DNA of 64,000 nt from the NCBI RefSeq assembly GCF_036032445.1, contig NZ_CP107932.1, forward strand, positions 6,822,501 through 6,886,500. Reading direction: 5' to 3'. Shown piece after piece: positions 8,574-17,236 of this stretch. The translations under genes were made by a program, and so were the position numbers. The notes under the pieces were generated by a model, which worked only from the letters and a program-made list of their open reading frames with translations, was not told the DNA's origin and did no database searches. Position 1 is the first letter of the stretch, and every line of letters starts with the position of its first letter. The DNA is from Nocardia sp. NBC_00416 (lineage in GTDB: Bacteria; Actinomycetota; Actinomycetes; Mycobacteriales; Mycobacteriaceae).

Positions 8574-9428
8574 ATGGCCATCGAGATCCGCGCGGTGACG
8601 GTTCTGGGAACCGGGGTCCTGGGCTCGCAGATCGCCTTCCAGACCGCGTACCACGGGTACCGCGTGCAGGCGTACGACATCGACGACAAGGCCCTGGAGG
8701 CCGCGCGGGGCCGCTTCACCACCCTCGCCGCCACCTACCGCGCCGAAGTGATGGGCGCTACCGACGAGCTGACCGAGCGGACCCGCGCGGGTATCGGCCT
8801 GACCACCGACCTCGCGGCGGCGGTCGAGAACGCCGACCTGGTGATCGAGGCCGTCCCGGAGGTCCTCGAGATCAAACGGCAGACCTACGAGACGCTGGGC
8901 GAACTCGCTCCCGAGCGCACGATATTCGCCACGAACTCCTCCACCCTGCTGCCCAGTGACATCAAGGATTTCACCGGCCGTCCGGACAGATTCCTGGCGC
9001 TGCATTTCGCCAACCAGGTGTGGAAGTTCAATACCGCCGAGGTCATGGGCACCGCGCAGACCGACCCGCAGGTGTTCCGCGCCGTGGTCGATTTCGCCGA
9101 CTCGATCGGCATGGTGCCGATCGAGGTGCGCAAGGAGAAGTCCGGATATGTGCTGAACTCGCTGTTGGTGCCGTTCCTGAACGCCGGGATCGAGCTCGCC
9201 GCGGGTGATTACGCGGATCCGGAAGCCGTGGATACGACATGGCGTATCGCCACCGGCGCCCCGATGGGGCCCTTCCAGATTCTCGACGTCGTGGGACTCA
9301 CCACGCCCTACAACATCCTCATGAGCGACGAGCAGACCCGCGGACTCGCCGCGTGGCTGAAGGAGAACTACATCGACAAGGGCAAACTCGGTGTGGCCAC
9401 CGGGGAGGGGTTCTACAAGTACTCGTGA
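8574..9428 (+). CDS. 3-Hydroxyacyl-CoA dehydrogenase
   Basis: 284 aa, the single-domain-pair form used for 3-hydroxybutyryl-CoA or other short-chain 3-hydroxyacyl-CoA substrates. The NAD-binding Rossmann motif is VTVLGTGVLGSQIA, with ASP-type YDID at the end of strand 2. The catalytic segment is FATNSSTLLPSDI with ALHFANQVWKFNTAEVMG, where the family His-Phe pair is visible. The C-terminal helical domain contains KSGYVLNSLLVPFLNAG and ends GEGFYKYS. CAAGGAGAA precedes the ATG. No thiolase or acyl-CoA gene is directly next to it. It converges with the large minus-strand operon, leaving only 15 bases. Confidence 0.88.
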   Translation: MAIEIRAVTVLGTGVLGSQIAFQTAYHGYRVQAYDIDDKALEAARGRFTTLAATYRAEVMGATDELTERTRAGIGLTTDLAAAVENADLVIEAVPEVLEIKRQTYETLGELAPERTIFATNSSTLLPSDIKDFTGRPDRFLALHFANQVWKFNTAEVMGTAQTDPQVFRAVVDFADSIGMVPIEVRKEKSGYVLNSLLVPFLNAGIELAAGDYADPEAVDTTWRIATGAPMGPFQILDVVGLTTPYNILMSDEQTRGLAAWLKENYIDKGKLGVATGEGFYKYS

Positions 9429-9443
9429 GAGCCGCGGACCGGG

Positions 9444-10709
9444 TTACTCCACGAGACCGGCGATCGTCGACCGCTCCGAGCGGCCGGACGCGACCAATCT
9501 GCCGCGGTGCAGCACGAAACGATCCGGGGGCGCGGCGGCGATCGCGTCTTCCAGGCCGGTCGCCCGGATCGCGAGCAGATCGGCCTGCGCGCCGGCTTCG
9601 GGACCGGCCGGCGGCAGCGACATCACCTCGCGCGCACTACCGGTGACCGCCCGGTAGGCCTCGACAGGTGTCATATGTGCGGCCGTGACGAGCAGCATCG
9701 CGGTCTCGAGGGCGTCGCTGCGGCCCATGGGGTTGTACGGGTCGCGCACGTTGTCCGCGCCGCCCGCCAGCGTCACACCGGCGTCGAGCAGCGCGCGGAC
9801 GGCGGTGAGGCCGCGCGGTGTCGCCGCCGGGTGATCGCGGCCCTGCAGATAGAGGTTGGTGATGGGGAGGGTGACGACGCCGATGCCCGCGGCGGCGACG
9901 GCCGCCGTCACCCGAGCGACCACATCCGGTGCGGCCGTGCCCAGACTGACGCAGTGGCCCGCGGTGACCGGCATCGACGCGGGCCAGTCGCGGACCGCGT
10001 GCGCGAGCTGTTCGAGGGTGAGCATGGTGGGGTCCAGCCGCTCGTCGGTGTGCATATCGACGCCTACGCCGCGCTCTTCGGCGAGGCCCAGGAGGCGCCG
10101 CAGGTTGCCCGCGGGATCGGGGGTCTGATGGGGGTGGCCGCCGACGAGGTCCACCCCGAGGTCGAGCGCCGCGTGGACGGCGTCGTCGCCGACCCCGTGG
10201 GGGACCAGCGCGACCAGCTGGATATCCATCACATCGGCGAGTTCGGCGCGCACCCGGACCAGGGCGCGAACTCCGCGCAGGGGATCGTCGCCACGCAGCA
10301 GATTGACATGGGACCGCAGCGCCGTCGTCCCGTTGGACAGCGCGCGCAATGCCGCGCGTCGCGCGCGGCGGGCGATATCGTCGACCGTCAGCTGTGGCGT
10401 GTGGGCCTCCCATGCCGCGATCGCCGCGCCGAGATCACCCATCGGCGGGCGGATCTCGTCGAACGACAGGGCTTTGTCGAGGTGGGCGTGTGGTTCGGCG
10501 GGAGCCGTGAGCAGCAGGTAGCCGGTGAGATCGAGGTCGCCCGCGGACACCGGCGCTCCCCGGGCGGCGACGACGTCGGTCACCCGGCCGTCCGCGATGT
10601 GCACGTCGACGAGATGCCCTTCGACGGTGCGGGCATTGCGCAGGGTGGGCACCGGAAGGCCGTCGGCACGGCGATATCCGCCGGTGAGCTGGGTGTGATG
10701 ATCGTGCAC
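9444..10709 (-). CDS. Cytosine-deaminase-like amidohydrolase
   Basis: 421 aa, a metal-dependent TIM-barrel hydrolase of the cytosine deaminase branch. Metal ligands are visible in PHAHLDK (residues ~75-82), DMHTDE, AGHCVS and, near the end, GADNVRDPYNPMG, where cytosine deaminase has its Asp. It probably deaminates or opens a small N-heterocycle; the true substrate is not evident. It is the last gene of the ten-gene operon 9444-18788. The GTG at 10709 follows CGGAGGTCG. The N-terminal 60 residues form the usual small beta-sandwich. Confidence 0.82.
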   Translation of the reverse strand: MHDHHTQLTGGYRRADGLPVPTLRNARTVEGHLVDVHIADGRVTDVVAARGAPVSAGDLDLTGYLLLTAPAEPHAHLDKALSFDEIRPPMGDLGAAIAAWEAHTPQLTVDDIARRARRAALRALSNGTTALRSHVNLLRGDDPLRGVRALVRVRAELADVMDIQLVALVPHGVGDDAVHAALDLGVDLVGGHPHQTPDPAGNLRRLLGLAEERGVGVDMHTDERLDPTMLTLEQLAHAVRDWPASMPVTAGHCVSLGTAAPDVVARVTAAVAAAGIGVVTLPITNLYLQGRDHPAATPRGLTAVRALLDAGVTLAGGADNVRDPYNPMGRSDALETAMLLVTAAHMTPVEAYRAVTGSAREVMSLPPAGPEAGAQADLLAIRATGLEDAIAAAPPDRFVLHRGRLVASGRSERSTIAGLVE

Positions 10710-10821
10710 GGCCGACCTCCGGTCGAAGTGGATACGATGCGGCGGAACCGGTCGTCCTGTTCCTGCCGCGGGGTGCGCAAGACTGTGGCGCGATACCGGT
10801 CCGTTCCGGCGGCCGCGCTCG

Positions 10822-11883
10822 TCAGGCGGCGAAATCTCGCTTGCGGATCGCGCAGTGCACGCCTTTCACGAGGTCGACCACCTGGGTCACGGAGAAATCG
10901 CCCGCCGCGCTGAGATACAGGTACGCCTCGCTCGGCGTCATGCCCGTGTGGGCGGCGAGGAAATCGACGCTGTGCCGGGCGCAGTCGCGCATTGCCACCT
11001 CGAGATTCTCGTCCATGCCGAGCAGGATCCAATGGTCGTCGGTTTCGGCGAAGGGCCAGCCCGAATGTCTGCCGGGCACCGTTTTCACCACCGACAGCCG
11101 CGCGGTCACCCGCAACGACCCTTCCAGCGCGGTCAACGCGATCTCGCCGTTGCCCTGGGCGAAATGGGGGTCGCCCAGATAGAAACCGGCGCCCGCGACC
11201 TGGATCGGCAGATAGAGCGAGCTGCCGGCGACGACTTCGCGCAGGTCGATATTGCCGCCGAAGCGACCGGGCGGGATGGTGCTCAGCTCCGCGCCACCGG
11301 CGGGCGTCACGCCGCACAGCCCCATGAACGGCCGCAGATCGATCGACGCCCGGCCGCGGTCGAACCCGAACACCGCGGCCGATCCGTCGAGCGCGCAGAA
11401 CTTGCTGAACACGGCGGGCACGCCGCCGTCGGCGTCGCGGGGCAGCGTATCGGGCAGGGCGCCGCGTCCGTGCCGGCTGGAGATGATCCCGTAGGACACC
11501 CGGGGTGTCAGCTCCAGGAAGTCCACGCGCAGCCAGTCGCCCGGCTCGGCCCCGCGCACCCGCACGGGACCGAGCACGATATGCGGTCCCTTCGGCGAAT
11601 CCTGGCGGTGCAGACCGGACTCCGCCAACGCGACCGCGTCGGGCAGGACCTGCCGGGCGGCGACGCCGAACTGTCCGAAGTAGGCCACCGGGTCGCGGCC
11701 CTGATCCTCCATCAGACCTTCCTGCGACACAGTGTCGAAGGTGACCGTGTGGCCGCTGTCGACGATCAGCACCGGGTCCGTCGCCGGGACCGGCAGCGTC
11801 CCCCAGCTGACTGTCTCCGGGGTGCACCAGAGGTAGTGGTCGGCCGTTCCCGGATCTTTTCCGGCGTAGAGGATCTCGTTCAC
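10822..11883 (-). CDS. Acetamidase/formamidase family amidase
   Basis: 353 aa. It belongs to the FmdA_AmdA family that hydrolyses short amides such as formamide and acetamide to ammonia and acid. Signs are the long beta-rich chain with DSGHTVTFDT near the start, PVRVRGAEPGDWLRV, FMGLCGVTPAG and GGNIDLREVVAGSSLYLPI. GDPHFAQGNGE, a family signature with metal-binding residues, follows. The GTG start overlaps the stop of the preceding gene (GTGA), so translation is coupled. In this operon it may release ammonia from a ring-opened amide. Confidence 0.87.
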   Translation of the reverse strand: MNEILYAGKDPGTADHYLWCTPETVSWGTLPVPATDPVLIVDSGHTVTFDTVSQEGLMEDQGRDPVAYFGQFGVAARQVLPDAVALAESGLHRQDSPKGPHIVLGPVRVRGAEPGDWLRVDFLELTPRVSYGIISSRHGRGALPDTLPRDADGGVPAVFSKFCALDGSAAVFGFDRGRASIDLRPFMGLCGVTPAGGAELSTIPPGRFGGNIDLREVVAGSSLYLPIQVAGAGFYLGDPHFAQGNGEIALTALEGSLRVTARLSVVKTVPGRHSGWPFAETDDHWILLGMDENLEVAMRDCARHSVDFLAAHTGMTPSEAYLYLSAAGDFSVTQVVDLVKGVHCAIRKRDFAA

Positions 11884-12281
11884 GCGTGCTCGGCGAGAAT
11901 CGAGCGGTGTTCGCGCCAGCCCCCGGGGACGGTGATCTCGGACGCCGGGTCGCCCGGCCCCGGTATCCGCCGGCAGACCATGCTCAGGGAGCCCCGGCCG
12001 TCCGCCAATTCGATCACCGAGAGCTCGAGCTCGGCCGGTTCGCGCGGCAGCAGGTTCTCGCGCAGATCGGCGTAGGACACCGCGTAGATCTCGCCCGGCA
12101 CCGCCCAGCCGCCCTCGGATACCCGGGCGAGCCCGGGGAATACATCGTCGAAGGAGAAGAACCGGTAGCGCGGCGCGGTGCGTACGGCGCCCAGATAGCG
12201 CGCGCCGGCGAGGGCGTCGTTGAGCGATCCGCCGCGCATGGCCTGACCGTTGACGAACATGAGAACGATATCGTCGGACAT
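11880..12281 (-). CDS. Allophanate-hydrolase-C / gamma-glutamylcyclotransferase-like protein
   Basis: 133 aa. The N-terminal pattern MFVNGQAMRGGSLNDAL and then RTAPRYRFFSFDDVFPGL matches the small GGCT-like fold that forms the C-terminal domain of allophanate hydrolase. There it acts on the product of the amidase half. The amidase half is not present, so this is a stand-alone version; its partner may be the adjacent acetamidase/formamidase-like enzyme. GCAAAGGAGT precedes the ATG at 12281. The function is inferred from fold and context only. Confidence 0.65.
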   Translation of the reverse strand: MSDDIVLMFVNGQAMRGGSLNDALAGARYLGAVRTAPRYRFFSFDDVFPGLARVSEGGWAVPGEIYAVSYADLRENLLPREPAELELSVIELADGRGSLSMVCRRIPGPGDPASEITVPGGWREHRSILAEHA

Positions 12282-12315
12282 CGAGGAACTCCTTTGCGGC
12301 ACAACGTGCGAGGGC

Positions 12316-12972
12316 TCAGGCCAGGGTGGTGTTTCCGGGGCCGCGCAGGGCGTGGATCCGCGCCGCCGTGGTGGCGCGCTCCAGATCGCCGCTGGCGAGC
12401 TCGTCCAGTAGCGCGCGGTGCTGCGACACCGGTTCGTGGCCGGGCTGCTGGACATAGTCGTCGGTGGGATAGAGAAATGCCTGCCGCTGCAGGAACGACG
12501 AGGTGATGGGTGTGAACGCGGCCCGGTTGACGGCCATGTGGAACTCGAGATGGGCTATCGAGTATTGGGGACTGCCGACACCGAACTCACTCAAGGCGGC
12601 GCCGAGCGGATCGAGCAGCGCGTACAACGCGGGCCAGTCGACAGTATCGGCCTTGGCGGTCAACATCTTCGCGGCGACCCGGTCGAACGCCACCCGCAGT
12701 TCGTGCAGTTCGGCGCGGGCGGCGGCGTCGAACTCGACGACCACCAACTGTCCCCGCCGGACCCGCTCGACCAGGCCCTCGCTGGTCAGACGCTGCAGCG
12801 CCTCACGAATAGGAGTGCGGCTGACACCGAGCTCCGCCGCGATCTGTTCCTCGGTCAAGCGAATGCCCCCGGCGTACTCGCCGGTGGTGATCCGCTGGCG
12901 CAGAAAGCGGTACACCCGTTCCCGCACACTCATCTGCGCGTCCGAGATGTCGGCGCCGCCGAGTACGTTCAC
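12316..12972 (-). CDS. GntR-family (FCD) regulator inside the catabolic operon
   Basis: 218 aa. The winged helix contains TEEQIAAELGVSRTPIREALQRLTSEGLVERVRRGQ, the GntR signature, and the C-terminal part is an all-helical FCD ligand domain with LHELRVAFDRVAAK and HLEFHMAVNR. FCD regulators usually respond to the substrate of the pathway they control. GTG 12972 overlaps the stop of the upstream gene (GTGA) and has GCGAGGAT before it. ATG 12933 is an alternative. The dyads at 18817-18861, upstream of the whole operon, are candidate sites. Confidence 0.85.
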   Translation of the reverse strand: MNVLGGADISDAQMSVRERVYRFLRQRITTGEYAGGIRLTEEQIAAELGVSRTPIREALQRLTSEGLVERVRRGQLVVVEFDAAARAELHELRVAFDRVAAKMLTAKADTVDWPALYALLDPLGAALSEFGVGSPQYSIAHLEFHMAVNRAAFTPITSSFLQRQAFLYPTDDYVQQPGHEPVSQHRALLDELASGDLERATTAARIHALRGPGNTTLA

Positions 12973-13874
12973 CGGATCCTCGCATCCAACAGGGCAGCGC
13001 GGCACGCGTTCGTGACACGTTGCATGAAGGTCCCCGACATCACGTTCATTCCGGCGCGCAGGGCGTCGGTCTGCAGCGCGGAGACCCGATTGTTCAGGTC
13101 GAAGTAGCTGTTGCCGGGGGCGGTGAGTTCCTGGAAATCGAAGACGAAGGGCTGCTGCTCGGAGGCGTCCGTCTCACCCCAGGTGGTGGTGTTGACGATC
13201 AGCGCGGGGGCCTCCTCGGCGCGCAGCGCCTTCAGATCGCCGGGTGCCAGCGCTTCGGCGTCGAATCGGGTCGCCCAGGAAGCCAGGGCCTCCGCGTTGC
13301 GGGCACTGCCGATCAGCCGCGCGCCGGGCCAGGCCCGACGGCAGCCCAGCGCGACCGAGTTCGACGATCCGCCTGCGCCCAGGATCAGCACACTGCCCGG
13401 AATTCGTTCGCCCAGTACCGTTTCCATCGCGGCCTGCGCGGCCCAGGTGTTCGTATTGATCCCGGCGCGGCCGCCGGCACCGCGCACGATGGTGTCCACG
13501 ACCCCGGTACGCGCCGCGGAGTCGGTCAGGGCTGCGAGCCGACCCGGCACCTCCTGTTTCCAGGGGCTGAGCACCAGCGCCAGATCCCAGGACTCGTTCG
13601 CGAAGAGCGCGTCGGGGTCCGGGAACGGGAGCGTATCGGCGAGTTCGACATGCTGCGCGGCGAGCGCGTCGAGCAGCAGCGCGCCCTGGAGCGCGCGGGG
13701 TGCGGTGGTGCCGATTCCGGCGATCACCGCGAGTGATCCGCCGCAGGTCTCGGTGTCGGCCTCGGCCGTCGTGCCGAGGCGGCGTACCTCGTCCAGGCAC
13801 TGCGCCACCGCGTTGCGTACGGTGGCCGCGCCGTCGCCGCCGGAGTCGAGCAGCGATATCTGTGATCCGGTCAC
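12969..13874 (-). CDS. Divergent shikimate-dehydrogenase-like oxidoreductase
   Basis: 301 aa. The C-terminal NAD(P) domain is clear: SVLILGAGGSSNSVALG. GINTNTWAAQ corresponds to the GxNTD segment of AroE, here with Asn in place of Asp. The N-terminal substrate domain keeps a Lys (LSPWKQEV) where AroE has NVTxPxK but lacks the shikimate-binding Ser-x-Ser region. This makes a true AroE role unlikely; an oxidoreductase for another cyclic acid or an unrelated ligand is more probable. GTG at 13874 follows AAGGAGAAG. It sits between the cyclic amidohydrolase and the GntR regulator of the operon. Confidence 0.7.
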   Translation of the reverse strand: MTGSQISLLDSGGDGAATVRNAVAQCLDEVRRLGTTAEADTETCGGSLAVIAGIGTTAPRALQGALLLDALAAQHVELADTLPFPDPDALFANESWDLALVLSPWKQEVPGRLAALTDSAARTGVVDTIVRGAGGRAGINTNTWAAQAAMETVLGERIPGSVLILGAGGSSNSVALGCRRAWPGARLIGSARNAEALASWATRFDAEALAPGDLKALRAEEAPALIVNTTTWGETDASEQQPFVFDFQELTAPGNSYFDLNNRVSALQTDALRAGMNVMSGTFMQRVTNACRAALLDARIR

Positions 13875-13921
13875 GCCTTCTCCTTGTGCTGAATGGTCAT
13901 GGCGACCTGTGGTTCTTCCGA

Positions 13922-15295
13922 TCAGACCGCGACAGTGCGCGGTGCGCGGACCGGAACCACCTGCCGGCCCGTGGGTTCCCCGACGATCTCACCTTTTTCG
14001 TAGACGAGCTGTCCACGGAGGTAGGTCGCCAGGACCGATCCGGTGAGCGGCCACCCGTGGTAGGGCGTGACATTGTGCTTGGAGTGCAGCGCGGCGGCGT
14101 CGAGGGTGGTCTCGGCAGTCGGATCCACCAGTACGAAATCGGCGTCGAAGCCCGGCGCGATCTGCCCCTTGGTCCCGATCGACCATCGTTGCGCGGGCCG
14201 ATAGGAGCACAGTCGCACGATGTCCTCGAGGGTGAGTTTGCCGCGCGCCGCGGCGGTGAGCAGCAGCGGCAGCATGGTCTCGACCCCGATGAATCCGCCG
14301 TAGGCCTGCCAGACGTCGGTTTCGGCCTGTTCGGCCACGGTGTGCGGGGCGTGGTCGGTGGCGATGATGTCGACATCGCCCCGGGAGATCCCGGCCCAGA
14401 GCGCGTCGACGTCGGTGGCGGGCCGGATGGGCGGGTTGAGTTTCACGAGATTGCCGTGCGTGTCGTAGGCGGTCTCGTCCAGGAACAGATGAGCGACCAG
14501 CGCCTCCACCGTGACCCGGTGCCCCTGCGCGCGCAGATCCATGACGCGTTGCAGACCGACCGCGGTCGACAGATGGTGGATGTGCAGTTTCGTCCCGGCC
14601 TCGGTGGCCATGGTGATGATGCGGGTCACCGCCTCGACCTCGACGAACGCCGGACGCCCCTCCAGATGTGCGCGCGGGTCCGTGCGTCCGGAGGCGCGCA
14701 GCCGGTCGCCGAACATGCGCAGCAGATGGTCGTTCTCGGCGTGCACGCCGACCACGAGATCGGCCGCCGCGGCCGCCTCCAGACCGCGGAAGATCGCCGC
14801 GTCGTTCGGGCAGCGATTGTCACCGGTGGTCTGCCCCATGAAGAGTTTGAAACCCATGGCGCCGAGTTCGGCCATTCCGGCGATCTCGTCGGCATTGTCG
14901 TGGTCGAGCATGCCGTAGAGCCCGAAGTCGACATAGGCCTTGTTCCGTACCAGTTCGAGCTTCTGCCGATACCGCTCGGCGGTGGCGACCGGGGGTTTGG
15001 TGTTCGGCATATCGACGATGGTCGTCACCCCGCCGGCCGCGGCGGCCCGGGTGCCGCTGGCGAAGTCCTCTTTTTCGGTCATACCGGGTTCGCGCAGGTG
15101 GACGTGCATATCGACGAGACCCGGCAACACCAGTAGCCCGGCGGCGTCGACGGTCGGGATTTCGTCGCCTGCCAGACCCGCGCCGACGGCGAGGATCCGG
15201 CCGTCCCGGACCGCGATGTCCTGACGGCGGCGGCCGTCGTGGGAGACCACCGTGGCGCCGGTGACGACGAAATCGGGAAGGGAAGGTGCGGACAT
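13922..15295 (-). CDS. Cyclic amidohydrolase, allantoinase/dihydroorotase type
   Basis: 457 aa. A binuclear zinc amidohydrolase with all ligands visible: MHVHLREPG (His64, His66), the carboxylated Lys150 in GFKLFMGQTT, His185 in GVHAEN, LHIHHLS (His238, His240, His241) and Asp314 in TDHAPH. Such enzymes open cyclic ureides or imides. The sequence looks intermediate between allantoinase and dihydroorotase, and no pyr or all genes surround it, so the substrate is open. ATG 15295 is chosen; a TTG directly before it is also in frame. It follows the importer genes in the operon. Confidence 0.82.
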   Translation of the reverse strand: MSAPSLPDFVVTGATVVSHDGRRRQDIAVRDGRILAVGAGLAGDEIPTVDAAGLLVLPGLVDMHVHLREPGMTEKEDFASGTRAAAAGGVTTIVDMPNTKPPVATAERYRQKLELVRNKAYVDFGLYGMLDHDNADEIAGMAELGAMGFKLFMGQTTGDNRCPNDAAIFRGLEAAAAADLVVGVHAENDHLLRMFGDRLRASGRTDPRAHLEGRPAFVEVEAVTRIITMATEAGTKLHIHHLSTAVGLQRVMDLRAQGHRVTVEALVAHLFLDETAYDTHGNLVKLNPPIRPATDVDALWAGISRGDVDIIATDHAPHTVAEQAETDVWQAYGGFIGVETMLPLLLTAAARGKLTLEDIVRLCSYRPAQRWSIGTKGQIAPGFDADFVLVDPTAETTLDAAALHSKHNVTPYHGWPLTGSVLATYLRGQLVYEKGEIVGEPTGRQVVPVRAPRTVAV

Positions 15296-15326
15296 CAACT
15301 GGCCTTTCAGAGGGAGGTCGGAGGGG

Positions 15327-16382
15327 TCAGGCGAGGGCGAGGCCGGGGTTCTCGGCGTACACCTCGCGGATCGGACCCAGATCGAACAGATCGTCCACGG
15401 TGAGCTTCAGCCCGCCCGCCGCGATCGCGGTGATATTCGCGGCGGCGGCGTCGTCGGAGATCGCGACGATCTGCTGCGCGCGCTCGCCGTTGCGGATGAG
15501 GTCGTTACCGGCGAGGCAGCAGTCCAGGGTGGCCGCACGGTCGAGATCGAGGGTCCGGCCGTAGTCGTCGACGGTGAGGTCGGTGGCGTGCCGCGGGTCG
15601 GCGAGGACGTCCTTCCACCCGCGGATCTCGGCGTGCAGGAAGGCCTTCACCTTGTCGCGGTTGTTGTCGAGGTTCTCCTGCGTGGTGATGTAGGTCTGGC
15701 CCACCAAGGGGAAGCCCATATCGGCGAGCAGGGTGGCGCGGATGTCGAATCCCTTGTGCCGCAAGTCCACCACCTGGCTGTTGATGAATCCGAGGTAGCC
15801 GTCGATCTCGCCGACGGTCATGCCGATCGGGTCGCCCTGGACGGGGACGGTCTTGATCCGGGATTCGTCGAGGCCGAGTGCGGCGATGAAATTGCGCCAC
15901 ACCGGCTCGCTCGACGACGCGCAGCCGATGGTCTTGCCGTACAGGTCTGCGGGACCGTTGATCGGTTTCGTGCCCATCGACATGATGCACCCGGCGTAGC
16001 GCTGGTAGACCGCGCCGATGATCTTCAGCGGCGCGCCCTTGGCGACCGCCGACCCGACGATCGGCACCTGGGAGACGCCGGCGAAGGTGCGGGTGAGGAC
16101 ATCGGATTCGATGGGCGGCGCGGTCGGCCCGCCCGCGACGAGATCGGCGCCGCTGAACCCGGCCGCGGTGTAGTAGCCGTTGCGGTCGGCGAGATAGCTG
16201 CCAGCGAACTGCGTGTTCTTGAGCCAGGAGAGCCGTTGGGAGGCGACGCCGAACCCGCTCGCGGAGTCGGTGGCCGATCCGGTCGAGACGCAGGCCGTCA
16301 AGGCGGCCGATCCGGCCAGCGCGATCCCGCCGACCGCCAGGCTGCGGGTCAGGAACTTCCGGCGGTCCAGTTGTGCAGACAT
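15327..16382 (-). CDS. ABC importer substrate-binding lipoprotein, NMT1/THI5-like
   Basis: 351 aa. The N-terminus has a twin-arginine motif (DRRKFL), a hydrophobic core and the lipobox LTAC, so it is probably a Tat-exported lipoprotein. The body matches the NMT1/SsuA/ThiY fold, e.g. WLKNTQFAGSYLADRNGYYTAAGF followed by GADLVAGG. Members bind pyrimidines (HMP, formylaminopyrimidine), riboflavin, nitrate or sulfonates. Given the amidohydrolases in the operon, an N-heterocycle ligand is likely (inference). The ATG at 16382 was chosen for the signal sequence; the upstream open extension is Arg-rich and not plausible. Confidence 0.88.
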   Translation of the reverse strand: MSAQLDRRKFLTRSLAVGGIALAGSAALTACVSTGSATDSASGFGVASQRLSWLKNTQFAGSYLADRNGYYTAAGFSGADLVAGGPTAPPIESDVLTRTFAGVSQVPIVGSAVAKGAPLKIIGAVYQRYAGCIMSMGTKPINGPADLYGKTIGCASSSEPVWRNFIAALGLDESRIKTVPVQGDPIGMTVGEIDGYLGFINSQVVDLRHKGFDIRATLLADMGFPLVGQTYITTQENLDNNRDKVKAFLHAEIRGWKDVLADPRHATDLTVDDYGRTLDLDRAATLDCCLAGNDLIRNGERAQQIVAISDDAAAANITAIAAGGLKLTVDDLFDLGPIREVYAENPGLALA

Positions 16383-16426
16383 GTTGCTCCGATCGGTCGA
16401 GCGGTGGGAAGGGTGGCGGGCGACGT

Positions 16427-17236
16427 TCAGCGGGGATCGCTCATCCGGGCCGCGACGAGTTCTTCGACGACGGCGACGATCTGGTAGATCGCCACGCAGA
16501 CGACGGTGAGCACGACCACCGACGCCCACAGGCGGTCGAACTGGAATTCATTGGCGGCCCGCAGCATCTGGCCGCCCAGCCCGTCACCGGTCGCGAGCCA
16601 TTCGGCCAGCAGGGCGCCGACCACCGAGGTGGTCACCGCGACCCGGGCGGCCGCGAACCAGGTCGGGACGGCATGGGGAAGCGAGACCTTGAAGAAGGTG
16701 CTGAGGGTGGAGCCGCCGAACGCGGTGATCATGTCGATATCGGCCCGAGGGGTGGATCGGATGCCGTGCAGCATGGTGAGCAGGGCCGGGACGACGACGA
16801 TGGCGGCGCCGATGACGGCGGTGGCCATCACGCCCCGGCCGAAGATCAGCACCAGGATGGGCGCGACGGTGACCATCGGGATCGCGTGCAGCGCGGTCAC
16901 CGTCGGCGTGAACATGGTCTCGACGACGCGGGAGAAGTAGAACATCAGCGCGATCGCGGCCGCCAGGGCGAGCCCGAGCACGTATCCGTAGGACGCGTCG
17001 GCGAGGGTGCGCATCAGGTCCGCGGCGATCGCGGACCGGTTGGCTCCCGCTTCCGGGGCGGTCAGCAGGTAGTCCCAGACATCGCCCGGTGATTTCGCCA
17101 CGAACGGGCTCACATTCACCAGCCGCAGGAACACCGTCCAGACGACCACGATGGCGACCACCGCGCCGAGCAGGGTGAGCAGTGTCCGCACGGCGCTTCT
17201 GGCGAGCGGATTTCCGAAGAGTGTTCCGGTGTTCAT
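16427..17236 (-). CDS. ABC transporter permease (BPD type) 1
   Basis: 269 aa with about six membrane helices. The cytoplasmic loop TAFGGSTLSTFFKVSLPHAVPTWFAAARVAV is the EAA-type loop (E/D-A-A-x3-G-x9-I-x-LP) that contacts the ATPase. Its start overlaps the stop of the second permease by 4 bases. Together with 17233-17994 it forms a heterodimeric pore of the NMT1-type importer. Confidence 0.9.
   Translation of the reverse strand: MNTGTLFGNPLARSAVRTLLTLLGAVVAIVVVWTVFLRLVNVSPFVAKSPGDVWDYLLTAPEAGANRSAIAADLMRTLADASYGYVLGLALAAAIALMFYFSRVVETMFTPTVTALHAIPMVTVAPILVLIFGRGVMATAVIGAAIVVVPALLTMLHGIRSTPRADIDMITAFGGSTLSTFFKVSLPHAVPTWFAAARVAVTTSVVGALLAEWLATGDGLGGQMLRAANEFQFDRLWASVVVLTVVCVAIYQIVAVVEELVAARMSDPR

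Noticed and set aside
12969-13874. Standard shikimate dehydrogenase aroE
   Set aside because: Signature residues for shikimate binding are missing and the genomic context is catabolic.
13922-15295. Pyrimidine-biosynthetic dihydroorotase pyrC
   Set aside because: Although zinc ligands agree, no pyrB, carA or carB is adjacent and the gene is embedded in an importer/amidase operon; a catabolic cyclic amidohydrolase is more likely.
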